From Pseudomonadota bacterium (GTDB lineage Bacteria > Pseudomonadota > Gammaproteobacteria > Xanthomonadales > Rhodanobacteraceae), in contig JAKAEJ010000010.1 of the NCBI GenBank assembly GCA_021818335.1, forward strand, positions 1 through 43,964: a stretch of DNA of 43,964 bases. The letters are read 5' to 3'. Position numbers and translations under genes: made by a program. Below are positions 27,138 to 36,365 of this stretch, piece after piece (position 1 is the stretch's first letter; each line of letters begins with the position of its first letter). The notes below the pieces were generated by a model. That model was not told the origin of the DNA. It saw only the letters and a list, made by a program, of their open reading frames with translations, and did not search any database.

Positions 27138-28456
27138 ACGGGCCGACACTGGCATCGGTCAAGACCGCGTACATCCTGAAACGCTATCCGCGATTGACCG
27201 AGACCTTCATCCTCAACGAGGTCCGCGCCATGGAGCGTCTTGGTGCGCGACTCGAACTTTTCTCCCTGCTCCCCCCCGAGCCACCGCCCCACCATCCAAT
27301 GGTTGCGGAAGTCAGGGCGCCATTGCACCCGGTACCGCAAATCACCAGGGGGAACTGGCAGGAGCTCCTTGCCGCCCACCTGCGTTGCCTTGCACGCGCG
27401 CCGCAACGCTATGGGTATGCGCTGGCCTGCGCAATGGTCTGGTCCATCACGGCGCCCTCGCCCCGATCAGTCTGGAAGCAGTTCACGCGTGGTGGCTTCG
27501 TCGCCAACCGCTGCAGGAAGAACGGCGTCGAGCACATCCACGCGCACTTTGCCAACGCCCCCGCGGCCGTCGCCCGGTTCGCGAGTCTGCTGAGCGGGAT
27601 CACCTACAGTTTCACGGCACATGCAAAGGACCTCTACCTGACGCCGCAACGCGTCATCCAGCGTCGAGCCCGTGCGGCAACCTTTGTTGCCACGTGTACC
27701 GGGTACAACGCCAGCTACCTGCACCGGCTGTTGCCTGAGACTCCTGGCAAGGTTCACCTTGTCTACCACGGCATCGACCTTGCGCAGTTCAGTCAATTGG
27801 CGCCGGCAAGGCCACGGCAGGCGTCCGAACACGCCTTGATCCTCGCGGTGGGCCGGCTTGTCCCCAAGAAGGGTCATGAGGACCTGATCCATGCATGCAA
27901 GGAACTCGACCGCCGGAATCGAGACTTCCGGTGCCTGATCGTCGGAGAGGGACCTCTGCGCGCGGCACTGCAAAAGCAGATCATCGACCTTGGGCTGCAA
28001 GACAGGGTTGTCCTCAGGGGCGCGATGACGCACGCTGACCTGATTGCCCTTTACCGTGAAGCCGCCGTCTTTGCGCTTGCGCCGAAGATCATGGAGGACG
28101 GTGACCGCGACGGGATCCCGAACGTCATTGTGGAAGCGATGGCGACGGGCGTACCCGTCGTCGCTACCGGCATATCGGGCATTCCGGAACTCGTGATTCA
28201 CGAAAAAACCGGGCTCCTCGTCCCACCGGATGATCCGATGCGTCTCGCCGACGCCATCCAGAGCACCCTCGACGACCCCGCGAAGGCCGGCCAGCGCGCG
28301 GTGTCGGCCCGACAGCGCCTCGAGGATGAGTTCGACCTGTGGCGAACCACGCAACGACTCCATGACCTCATTGGGTGCGAAGCGTGTGCATCCACCGAGA
28401 CGACTTCATTGGTTGATCTTTCGAGCGACGTGGCTGCGGCGGAGTCTAAGCCATGA
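27134..28456 (+). CDS. glycosyltransferase family 4 (colanic acid/EPS type)
   Basis: A 440-residue retaining GT-B enzyme. The N-terminus AYILKRYPRLTETFILNEV is typical of GT4 enzymes in exopolysaccharide clusters such as WcaL-like proteins; HIHAHFANAPAAVARFASLL and FTAHAKDLY follow. The C-terminal donor domain has ILAVGRLVPKKGHEDLI, and the E-x7-E motif lies in the segment EDGDRDGIPNVIVEAMATG. The catalytic pieces are present. A tail of about 30 residues after the fold is unrelated. It is coupled by four-base overlaps at both ends. Confidence 0.9.
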   Translation: MNGPTLASVKTAYILKRYPRLTETFILNEVRAMERLGARLELFSLLPPEPPPHHPMVAEVRAPLHPVPQITRGNWQELLAAHLRCLARAPQRYGYALACAMVWSITAPSPRSVWKQFTRGGFVANRCRKNGVEHIHAHFANAPAAVARFASLLSGITYSFTAHAKDLYLTPQRVIQRRARAATFVATCTGYNASYLHRLLPETPGKVHLVYHGIDLAQFSQLAPARPRQASEHALILAVGRLVPKKGHEDLIHACKELDRRNRDFRCLIVGEGPLRAALQKQIIDLGLQDRVVLRGAMTHADLIALYREAAVFALAPKIMEDGDRDGIPNVIVEAMATGVPVVATGISGIPELVIHEKTGLLVPPDDPMRLADAIQSTLDDPAKAGQRAVSARQRLEDEFDLWRTTQRLHDLIGCEACASTETTSLVDLSSDVAAAESKP

Positions 28457-29703
28457 GAGTGTTGTACCTGAACCCCGACCGCGGCATACCAGTCCTCGGA
28501 GACAAGGGTGCCTCGGTGCATGTGCGCGAATTCGTCAACGCCGCGTCCCAGCTAGGACACGACGTCATGCTTGTCTGCGCAAGCCTCGGCTCGGGCAATC
28601 CATTGCCGAAGGCGCGATTGATCTGCATCGAATACGACCTTGATGAGTCGGCACTGATCGATGAGTGCATTCTGCGTGGCATCAATCCGGCGGAGCTTGC
28701 GGAGGTCGAGGCGCGCCGCGAGGTCAGCCGGCTCGCGTATGACCGTGCATTCGCGGACCGGGTCCTCGACGTGGTCGCCGCACAGGGCTTCGCTCCCGAC
28801 ATGATCTACGAACGGCATGCGCTCTTCCATGAATCAGGCATCGAAATCGCCCATCGCCTGGGTGTCCCGCGCGTGCTGGAAGTGAATGCGCCCTTGGTCG
28901 ACGAGCAAAAGCGATTCCGGGGACTCCGGTTTCAGGCTCTCGCCGAAGCGATCGAACGGGTGGCGTTTGAAGGTGCACATGCGGCGGTGGCTGTCTCTGA
29001 GTCGGTTGCGGAGCACATCGTCCGGGTTCTCGGAAACCGCGAGAAGGTCCATGTGCTTGCCAATGGCGTTGATATCGATCGATTCATGAACCCGACGCTG
29101 GCTGGAGGTATTCGCAAGGCCTATGGGGTCGAACACAAAACAGTCATCGGCTTCGTTGGCAGCTTCAAGCCGTGGCACGGTGTCATGTTCCTGCTCGACG
29201 TATTCGCCAGTCTCGTTGATCTCCGTCCGGACCTGCAGCTGATTGCCGTAGGCGATGGCCCGGAACTCGTCCCATTCCGCAACCGGGTGGCATCCATCGG
29301 ACTCCACGACAAGGTCATCACGCCTGGGCGGGTCCCGCACGCGGACGTGCCGTCGTGGTTTCAAGCAATGGACATCGCGGTGGCCCCCTACTCCACGCTC
29401 GAGAACTTCTATTTTTCACCGCTCAAGATCGTGGAGGCCATGGCCGCCGGGCGTCCCGTCGTCGCTCCGGATATCGGGCAGATCCCGGAGATGGTCCTCG
29501 ACGGCGAAACCGGTCGCCTCTATCCGCCGGGCGACGCCTACGCATGCGCAACCGCGCTACTGGCGCTGGTCGACTCACCGTGCCTCCGCGAGAAGATGGG
29601 CCGCGGGGCCCAGGCCGGCGCGCGTCGGCACGGCTGGACGGACGTCGTCAGCGCGGCGCTTGACCTCGGTCAGCGCGAATGCGTTTCGGTTCATCGCTCA
29701 TGA
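28453..29703 (+). CDS. glycosyltransferase family 4
   Basis: A 416-residue GT-B enzyme starting MRVLYLNPDRGIPVLGDKGASVHV, the GxxVHV pattern of GT4 enzymes of the N-acetylglucosaminyl- or mannosyl-transferase type. The central linker YERHALFHESGIEIAHRLGVP and the donor domain IGFVGSFKPWHGV, SPLKIVEAMAAGRPVVAPD complete the fold; the family's usual E-x7-E is represented by the glutamate in KIVEAMAAG with serine-proline in place of the first acidic neighbour. Four-base overlaps with both neighbours. The linkage made cannot be predicted. Confidence 0.9.
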   Translation: MRVLYLNPDRGIPVLGDKGASVHVREFVNAASQLGHDVMLVCASLGSGNPLPKARLICIEYDLDESALIDECILRGINPAELAEVEARREVSRLAYDRAFADRVLDVVAAQGFAPDMIYERHALFHESGIEIAHRLGVPRVLEVNAPLVDEQKRFRGLRFQALAEAIERVAFEGAHAAVAVSESVAEHIVRVLGNREKVHVLANGVDIDRFMNPTLAGGIRKAYGVEHKTVIGFVGSFKPWHGVMFLLDVFASLVDLRPDLQLIAVGDGPELVPFRNRVASIGLHDKVITPGRVPHADVPSWFQAMDIAVAPYSTLENFYFSPLKIVEAMAAGRPVVAPDIGQIPEMVLDGETGRLYPPGDAYACATALLALVDSPCLREKMGRGAQAGARRHGWTDVVSAALDLGQRECVSVHRS

Positions 29704-31523
29704 ACGCGACAAACAAACTGCTCAGCGGCGCCTGGCTGCTTTCTCACCTTCGTGCCCAAGCCAGCGCGCTGATCGCAGGATTGGTTGTCATGATTGCAAG
29801 AGCGGTGGTCCTGCTCCTCCTGCCATGGCCGCTCAAATACATCCTCGACAACTGCATTTTCACGCGCCCCTTGCCGCATTGGCTTGTTGCAGCGGTTCCA
29901 CAGGCAAGCGACCACCGGGTCCTGCTGTTGAATCTCTTCGCCATGGCAATGCTCCTGCTCGGGGCGGCTGATGCGCTGCTGGTCTACCGCGGGAGTCGTC
30001 TTTTCCTGGATGCCGGCCAACGCATCGTCATGCGGGTACGCTGCGAACTCTTTGGAAAGTTGCAACGCTTGCCCATGGAATTCCATCGCTCCCATCAGAG
30101 CGGCGAGCTGATGTCCCGATTAAGCGGCGACGTCAAGCAAATCCAGGAACTGGTTGCTTCCATCGGCATCGACTTCCTCCCGCACGTCATCACGATCGCC
30201 GGCATGATCGTCGTGATGATGATGATCGATTGGCGCTATGCGCTGCTCACGCTGGCGGTAGCGCCGGTGCTGTTCTTCATCACACGCCATTTCTCCTCGC
30301 GCCTGCGGGATGCGGTGCGGAAAACGCGACGATCCGATGGTTCCCTCTGGGCGTTCGCCCAGGAAATATTCGGTACGGTGCAACTCGTGCAGTCGTTCCA
30401 CCGCGAGTCTTATGAGGACTCGCGCTTCGCGAGCAAGGCCCAGGAGAGTCTTAACGCCGGCTTGAGTGCCACGCGATTGCAGTCACTGTACGTGCCCACG
30501 ATGAATGCCGCCATCGCCACGGCGACGGGGATCATCGTCTGGTACGGCGCGGTATCGGTCATCCACGGGAAAATAAGCCCAGGGGAACTCCTCGTCTTCC
30601 TCGCCTATCTGCGTGGCATCGCCACACCAGCGCGACAGCTCGCCAAGGCGGGACGTGTTCTCAGCCGATCAGCGGTGGCCCTCGAGCGCGTGACCGAATA
30701 TATCGCCGAAAAACCGTCGATCTCGGAAAAGCCGGATGCATTGAATCCCACCGTCCGGCCAACCACCCTGTGCTTCAAGGGAGTGTCGTTCTCGTACAAA
30801 CCCGGACAATTGTCCCTCACGGACATCGACTTCACGCTACAGCGTGGCGCCAAGATCGCGATCGTCGGGCCGACAGGATCCGGGAAGTCCACCATCGCCA
30901 GCCTGGCGTCGCGCTTCTATGACCCGACCAGTGGCGCAGTGCGCATCGATGGACGCGACTTGCGGGATCTTTCGCTCGATTATGTCCGCAGGGAAGTCGC
31001 GGTGCTGCTCCAGGAGCCGGTGCTCTTCCACGCGACCATCTGGGAGAACATCGCTTATGGCAAGGCCGGGGCGACGCGCTTCGACGCCATCCGCGCAGCC
31101 AAGGCCACGGGCGTTGACCGGCTGATCGAGCGCTTTCCAGACGGCTATGACACGGTCGTCAGCGAACGGGGAGCCAGTCTTTCCGGAGGTCAGCGCCAGT
31201 GCGTCGCCATCGCAAGGACATTGCTCTCTGATGCATCCATCGTCATCCTCGACGAACCCAGCAGCAGCCTGGATGCCATGACGGAGCAGACGCTGATGCG
31301 TGCTCTGGCGACCCTAACCGCGACACGCGCCGCGATCATCATCGCCCATCGCCTCTCGACCATCCTCAGCGCCGACCACATCCTCGTTCTGGAACACGGC
31401 AGGATTGTCCAGCGCGGTTCGCATTGCGAGCTGTTGGCCAGCGACGGGGTCTATTCCAGCCTCTGGAACGCATTCCATGCGGACCCGCCATTTGTCCCTC
31501 TCCGAGTAGCCAGCGCCCAATGA
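29700..31523 (+). CDS. ABC exporter, fused membrane and ATPase domains (MsbA-like)
   Basis: A 607-residue half-transporter that works as a dimer in the inner membrane. Six hydrophobic segments lie between residues 22 and 310, with the first followed by LPWPLKYILDNCIF, a form I associate with exporters in glycan clusters. The ATPase has Walker A GPTGSGKST (390-398), the Q-loop LLQEPVLF, signature LSGGQRQ, Walker B IVILDEPSSSLD and H-loop AHRLSTI, all intact. Context suggests export of a lipid-linked or free glycan built by the three upstream transferases, unlike Wzx/Wzy or two-subunit Wzm/Wzt pathways. Four-base overlaps on both sides. Confidence 0.93.
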   Translation: MNATNKLLSGAWLLSHLRAQASALIAGLVVMIARAVVLLLLPWPLKYILDNCIFTRPLPHWLVAAVPQASDHRVLLLNLFAMAMLLLGAADALLVYRGSRLFLDAGQRIVMRVRCELFGKLQRLPMEFHRSHQSGELMSRLSGDVKQIQELVASIGIDFLPHVITIAGMIVVMMMIDWRYALLTLAVAPVLFFITRHFSSRLRDAVRKTRRSDGSLWAFAQEIFGTVQLVQSFHRESYEDSRFASKAQESLNAGLSATRLQSLYVPTMNAAIATATGIIVWYGAVSVIHGKISPGELLVFLAYLRGIATPARQLAKAGRVLSRSAVALERVTEYIAEKPSISEKPDALNPTVRPTTLCFKGVSFSYKPGQLSLTDIDFTLQRGAKIAIVGPTGSGKSTIASLASRFYDPTSGAVRIDGRDLRDLSLDYVRREVAVLLQEPVLFHATIWENIAYGKAGATRFDAIRAAKATGVDRLIERFPDGYDTVVSERGASLSGGQRQCVAIARTLLSDASIVILDEPSSSLDAMTEQTLMRALATLTATRAAIIIAHRLSTILSADHILVLEHGRIVQRGSHCELLASDGVYSSLWNAFHADPPFVPLRVASAQ

Positions 31524-32359
31524 AGACGATCAACAGAATGCGGTTCAACGTGATGCGTGGAGCCTCGGCCGCCGGAGGCCTTGCCTTGTTTGCTTTGGGC
31601 ATGCAGAACGCTTGCGCTGATCCGTGGATACCCGCCGCAAGCCACGGCTTCATCGACCCCATGCTTCGTTACTACAGCGCCGACAACGCGTTCCCCAGCA
31701 ACCGCTTCGGCACGAGCACCGTACCGGCATCCAAGCAGGATTACTGGCAGTTTCGCCTCACGGGCAGCGAAGGCATCGGCCATCGATTCTCAATTGAGTA
31801 CGACTTGCGTGCGGCGCAAATCGCGGATACCAAGCATCACCGGACCGTGACCGCCACCGGTCTCCAGGATCAGGAAGTTGGCCTCAATTACGGCCTCACC
31901 CAGTCGAAGTCCTTTGCGGACTCCTTGACGCTCAATATCGTGGTTCCCACGGGCTCGGCACTTGCCGCGGTTCCGCTGAGCTCCGGCCACTACGCGATCG
32001 AGCCCGATGTGCAGATGGGCTGGGCAGGCAGTGGCTGGTTCACGACCCTGGAATTGGGAACCCGGATCTTCACCAACGGTGTGGCTACCCAGGTCCGCTT
32101 CGACAGCAGTGCGGGCATTCGGCTGAGCCAGCGTTTTGAATTGATGGGGGAAGCGTTCCTGGCGCGCACCTATCACTCGAGCCAGCCAATCGCGCCAACG
32201 GACAATGCCGAGCTCTATAACCTCCTGCGGTTGGGCGGAAAGCTGCAATATCGACTCACACCCGACGTGAGGCCTTATCTCGGCTTTGAACAGTACGTTG
32301 CCGGCAAGGGCATCCACGCGGGCTACCGCGTCACCGTGGGCGCGGTCATTCGCATCTAG
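31520..32359 (+). CDS. putative outer-membrane beta-barrel protein of the glycan operon
   Basis: A 279-residue exported protein. The signal peptide covers about the first 33 residues (hydrophobic GASAAGGLALFALGM, cleavage near ACA-DP). The mature chain has regular amphipathic strands (YWQFRLTGSEGIGHRFSIEYDLR, LTLNIVVPTGSALAAVPL, YRVTVGAVIRI) and no soluble domain, so a 10-12-stranded barrel is likely. I do not recognise the family. Coupled by ATGA to the ABC exporter, it is a candidate outer-membrane exit or lipid-glycan acceptor; no polysaccharide-export (Wza-type) gene is present. Confidence 0.7.
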   Translation: MKTINRMRFNVMRGASAAGGLALFALGMQNACADPWIPAASHGFIDPMLRYYSADNAFPSNRFGTSTVPASKQDYWQFRLTGSEGIGHRFSIEYDLRAAQIADTKHHRTVTATGLQDQEVGLNYGLTQSKSFADSLTLNIVVPTGSALAAVPLSSGHYAIEPDVQMGWAGSGWFTTLELGTRIFTNGVATQVRFDSSAGIRLSQRFELMGEAFLARTYHSSQPIAPTDNAELYNLLRLGGKLQYRLTPDVRPYLGFEQYVAGKGIHAGYRVTVGAVIRI

Positions 32360-32364
32360 CGTCC

Positions 32365-33003
32365 ATGGAATCCGATTCGCCATTCACGTACTGGGTCCGC
32401 CACGGAGAAACCGTCTGGAATGTCCTCGGCAAGTATCAGGGGAACCATGACTCTCCGTTGACAGCCCTTGGTCGCCAGCAGGCATTGATCTCAGCGAGGT
32501 TTCTCCGCCGCGGCGGCATCCGCCGCTTGTATACCAGCCCCATGCGACGCGCGGTCGAGACCGCAGCGGTCTTCGCAGAGGTCTTGGGCCTCTCGGAGGT
32601 GCGGGCCGACGATCGCCTGCGTGAGATCGGCTACGGACAATGGGAGGGTCTGACCCAGGAAGAAGTCCGCAGCCGCTGGCCCGAGCAACTCCGAGCATGG
32701 AAGCGTGCGCCACACCTCGCAGCCATCCCGGGCGCGGAAAGCCTCCAGCTCACGCGTGCGCGGCTGCTGGATTTTTCGCGGGATCCGACGCACTGGTCGA
32801 AGCGCGACGACGGCGTCGCAGTCATCACCCATGCGGGCTGCATCCGCCTCCTCCATCTTGAACAACGCCGCACGGGACTCGCTGCCTTCCGAAACATCCG
32901 CGTTCCACATGCATCCATCTGGCCCGTGGCCATGGCCAGACATTTTCAGTCATCCGCAGCACCAATTCTGAACAAGGAGCCAAGTACATGCGCATCGCAG
33001 TAG
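32365..33003 (+). CDS. histidine phosphatase family protein
   Basis: A 212-residue member of the phosphoglycerate mutase-like superfamily. The phosphohistidine motif VRHGET is at 11-16 and the second catalytic histidine is in VITHAGCIR; LYTSPMRRAVETA and LREIGYGQWEGLTQEEV are conserved. Such enzymes in glycan clusters remove phosphate from sugar or nucleotide phosphates, as in the cobC/gpmB group; the substrate here is unknown. It starts five bases after the barrel gene and overlaps the ugd start by 16 bases. Confidence 0.9.
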   Translation: MESDSPFTYWVRHGETVWNVLGKYQGNHDSPLTALGRQQALISARFLRRGGIRRLYTSPMRRAVETAAVFAEVLGLSEVRADDRLREIGYGQWEGLTQEEVRSRWPEQLRAWKRAPHLAAIPGAESLQLTRARLLDFSRDPTHWSKRDDGVAVITHAGCIRLLHLEQRRTGLAAFRNIRVPHASIWPVAMARHFQSSAAPILNKEPSTCASQ

Positions 33004-34358
33004 TGGGTGGTGGCTACGTCGGCCTGGTTTCGGGCGCTTGTCTCGCGACGCTGGGTTGGGATGTGACTGTCATTGAATCCAACGCCGACAGATACCGCGC
33101 CCTTTGCGAGGGACGTATCCCCATCTATGAGCCAGGGCTCGCGGAACTTGTCCTAGCGAACCGCGAATCCGGACGGTTGGTATTCGCCGACCGGATCCAT
33201 GGATCGGTCAGTGGCGCCGACGCCGTGTTCCTCGCTGTAGGTACGCCATCACGTCGCGGGGATGGCCACGCCGACCTAACCTATGTGTTCAGTGCAGCGG
33301 ACGATGTCGCGCACGCCTTGACGTCGTCCACGATCCTCGTGACCAAATCGACCGTGCCTGTCGGAACGGGCCGTCGGCTGGAGCGCCGCATGCGCGAGCT
33401 CCGCCCGGATCTCGCGATCGCAGTGGCATCCAATCCCGAGTTTTTGCGCGAAGGAAGTGCAATCGGCGACTTCATGCAACCCGATCGCGTCGTCATCGGC
33501 GCATCAAGCACGTCCGCCCGCGCAATCCTCGAGCAGATCTACGAACCACTCGCCCGGAAAGGAATTCCGATTTGGATAACGGGTCTTGAGAGCGCCGAGT
33601 TGATCAAATATGCGGCCAATTCCTTTCTGGCCATGAAGATTGCATTCATCAACGAGATCGCTGACCTCTGCGAGAAAACCGGCGCTGACATCGCAGAAGT
33701 GAGCCACGGCATGGGCCTTGACCAGCGTATCGGAGCACGCTTCCTCTCCCCAGGTCCCGGTTTTGGCGGATCGTGCTTCCCCAAGGATACGCAGGCACTG
33801 GCACGCATCGCCCAGGAAGCCGGGGCTCCCTCGCGCCTCGTCGAAACGGTCGTGGCAGTCAACGACGCAAGGAAGGCGAGCATGGCAGGCAGGATCCTGG
33901 CAATTTGTGGCGGGAGCGTCCGAGGCAAAAAGGTCGCCGTCCTCGGGCTGACCTTCAAACCCGAAACCGACGACATGCGCGATGCACCTTCCATCAGTAT
34001 TGTCCACCGCCTTGTTGCCGAAGGCGCATCGGTGAACGCCTATGACCCTGAAGGCGTCGATCAAGCCAGGCCCCTGCTTCCGAGCAACGTCGTCTATGCC
34101 GACAGCGCGACAGCGGCGATATCCGACGCAGACATCGTCGTGCTCGTTACCGAATGGAAGGAATTCAGTGCCATAAATGCCTCGGAACTCGCCGCACGCA
34201 TGCGCGGGAACGTCGTCGTGGATTTCCGCAACGTCCTCGATGGTGGGGCGCTCAAGGCCGCTGGGCTCATCTACTACGCCATCGGACGAACCATGCCGCC
34301 AGCCGCCTCCGAGGTGTGGCATCCGTTCGGAAGGCACCGTCTCGTTGCACTGGCCTGA
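32988..34358 (+). CDS. ugd: UDP-glucose 6-dehydrogenase
   Basis: A 456-residue NAD-dependent dehydrogenase that oxidises UDP-glucose to UDP-glucuronate in two steps. The Rossmann motif VVGGGYVGLV opens the protein, NPEFLREGSAIGDF and ELIKYAANSFLAMKIAFINE follow, and the catalytic cysteine is C263 in FGGSCFPKD. A GDP-mannose dehydrogenase would look similar, but the motif spelling and length favour the UDP-glucose enzyme. GGAG precedes the ATG. It is the last biosynthetic gene of the operon and implies that the glycan contains glucuronate or a sugar made from it. Confidence 0.95.
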   Translation: MRIAVVGGGYVGLVSGACLATLGWDVTVIESNADRYRALCEGRIPIYEPGLAELVLANRESGRLVFADRIHGSVSGADAVFLAVGTPSRRGDGHADLTYVFSAADDVAHALTSSTILVTKSTVPVGTGRRLERRMRELRPDLAIAVASNPEFLREGSAIGDFMQPDRVVIGASSTSARAILEQIYEPLARKGIPIWITGLESAELIKYAANSFLAMKIAFINEIADLCEKTGADIAEVSHGMGLDQRIGARFLSPGPGFGGSCFPKDTQALARIAQEAGAPSRLVETVVAVNDARKASMAGRILAICGGSVRGKKVAVLGLTFKPETDDMRDAPSISIVHRLVAEGASVNAYDPEGVDQARPLLPSNVVYADSATAAISDADIVVLVTEWKEFSAINASELAARMRGNVVVDFRNVLDGGALKAAGLIYYAIGRTMPPAASEVWHPFGRHRLVALA

Positions 34359-34549
34359 AGGTCGCCACGCTCGGCCCCGGCAGGGCCACGGGTTGCCAGT
34401 TACAGGCGCTTCCTGACCGGACGATTGCTTCTGCCACCTACCCGCCCGTAGCATCATTGATTTCCCGGAGGTGCGCCCGGCCCCACGCTTGCGGAATAGA
34501 CCATGGACCTCCGTCCCCTGCCGCGCATTCTCCCGGGTCAACCGCCGTG

Positions 34550-36307
34550 GTGACCACCCGCTCTGCGTTGCTGCGCGCGATCATCGGCATGTTGTTCAGC
34601 GCGATGCTCGTGATGGCGATTCTGTCGTTCGTTGAATTCCGCCGCACGATGCAGCTGGAGATGGCCAGCGACCTCCAGACCAGCGCAAGCGCGGCTCTCG
34701 AACGCGTCGACAGCTTTCTCCTGCTGCAGATCCAGAATCTTGGAGAATGGCGCCGCCTCGAGATCATGCAGGATCTGCGAGTCGATGACGTCGACAAACG
34801 GATATCAAACACCCTCGCGGATCTCAAGGGCACCAACAGTCGCACCTACCAGATGCTGGCCTGTACTGATCTACAGGGTGACATCGTCGCCGCCAGCGAT
34901 CGAACGTTCATTGGAAAGCGGTTGCCTTTTGCCGGGCCATGGATCGTCGTCCACAAGATTCCTGGCGATACGGTTTCGATGTCGGTCGTGGAATGGGACC
35001 ACCAGAAGTCGTTCGTCCTTCGAACGACGATCCATGATGCCTTTCACACAGGGCTGCTTGGCGCGCTATATGTCGTAGTGAATGGGCATGCGATCCAGCG
35101 GCTTTTGGACAACTCGGCTAACGGGAAACAAAGGGAACTACTCCTGGTCGACGACTCGGCGCGAGTGATTACTGCCTCCTCGCCCATTTGGTCTCGAGTC
35201 GACATGCGCGATCTCCGCCTAACCGGCTGGCCACTTCCCAGCACGGGCACCGCTGCCTATGTTCGTCGTGCCGACGTCCTTGGTTATCCATCCGTCCTCG
35301 TCGGTGCAGCCAGCAAGTCCGACTACAGTCAAATCCACGGCCTTGGATGGCATATCCTGATGATCGAGCCGACCGCGGTCGCCTTCCGTCCGGTGTGGCA
35401 CTTGCTGTGGGGGATGATCGCCCTTTTCCTCCTGATCGCAGGTTTCGGCTTTTGGATCTCGTCTCGACTATCCACGCGGATCGCCCAGCCAATCACCAAC
35501 CTGACGGAGTTCACTCGACGATTCCGGAGCGGCGAGAGCCAACCCTTGCCGTTGGCACCAAGTGAGATCGCGGAGGTAGGAGAACTGACCACTGCGTACA
35601 GCGACATGATCAGCGCTCTGGATCGCTCGCGTGCGGCGTTGGTCCGCGCAAGCAAGCTCGCCGTCGTTGGCGAGATGGCGGCGATCATGGCCCATGAGAT
35701 CCGAACGCCGCTGACGATCGTTCGCAGCTCAGCGCAGTTGCTCGAGCGTGAATCGAATCGCGATGAGCGCGAGAAGAATCTGATCGGCTTCATCCTTTCG
35801 GAGACGGAGCGTCTGAACCGCCTGGTCACGATGTTGCTCGAATGCGCGAGGCCCAAAGCACCCGACATCAAGCCGGAGAGCCTTGTCAGCATCATCAGTG
35901 GCGTCGTCGATCTGGTGGCCAGTCGGGCGCTCAAGGCGAACGTCCAAATCCATCAGGATATTGATGTGGACGATCCCATGTTGAGTTGTGATCGCGACCA
36001 GATGATGCAGGTGCTTCTCAACCTCGTACTTAACGCCCTCGAATTTGCGCCCGAAGGAGGCAAAGTGGTCGTGGGAATCCATCGTGAGCACGGTGCACTA
36101 TGGATTGCTGTCTCCGATGACGGTCCCGGCGTCCCGGCAGACATTCGGGATCGTATTTTTGATCCATTTTTCAGTCGGCGCCAGGGAGGCATTGGCCTGG
36201 GCCTGACGATTGTTCAACAGATCATCGAAGCCCACGGTGGCATAATTTCAGTGACCGAAAGCGTATGGGGCGGCGCAGCTTTCAACATAAGGTTTTCCAC
36301 ACCCTGA
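34550..36307 (+). CDS. membrane sensor histidine kinase (NtrB/ZraS-like output)
   Basis: A sensor kinase of about 585 residues. Transmembrane helices at about 8-29 and 285-303 bracket a 250-residue extracytoplasmic domain, probably of the double-Cache type (LACTDLQGDIVAASDR). A HAMP domain (about 304-355), then HisKA with the phospho-accepting histidine in MAAIMAHEIRTPL (about residue 382) and an ATPase with NLVLNALEFAPEGG, DDGPGVP and GIGLGLTIV boxes. No ATG fits; GTG at 34550 (or 34547) is proposed. A 16-codon frame MDLRPLPRILPGQPPW (34503-34553) ends across this GTG as GTGA, which could couple translation. A 191-base gap separates it from ugd. Confidence 0.9.
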   Translation: MTTRSALLRAIIGMLFSAMLVMAILSFVEFRRTMQLEMASDLQTSASAALERVDSFLLLQIQNLGEWRRLEIMQDLRVDDVDKRISNTLADLKGTNSRTYQMLACTDLQGDIVAASDRTFIGKRLPFAGPWIVVHKIPGDTVSMSVVEWDHQKSFVLRTTIHDAFHTGLLGALYVVVNGHAIQRLLDNSANGKQRELLLVDDSARVITASSPIWSRVDMRDLRLTGWPLPSTGTAAYVRRADVLGYPSVLVGAASKSDYSQIHGLGWHILMIEPTAVAFRPVWHLLWGMIALFLLIAGFGFWISSRLSTRIAQPITNLTEFTRRFRSGESQPLPLAPSEIAEVGELTTAYSDMISALDRSRAALVRASKLAVVGEMAAIMAHEIRTPLTIVRSSAQLLERESNRDEREKNLIGFILSETERLNRLVTMLLECARPKAPDIKPESLVSIISGVVDLVASRALKANVQIHQDIDVDDPMLSCDRDQMMQVLLNLVLNALEFAPEGGKVVVGIHREHGALWIAVSDDGPGVPADIRDRIFDPFFSRRQGGIGLGLTIVQQIIEAHGGIISVTESVWGGAAFNIRFSTP

Positions 36308-36365
36308 GTCGCAGCTTGGCTTGAAAGAGCCTGCTGCCGCGCCAAGCCTGATCGGAGATGCCCTG

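Noticed and set aside
34395-34412. Second sigma-54 promoter before the sensor kinase
   Set aside because: GG and GC are ten bases apart but most other consensus positions fail.
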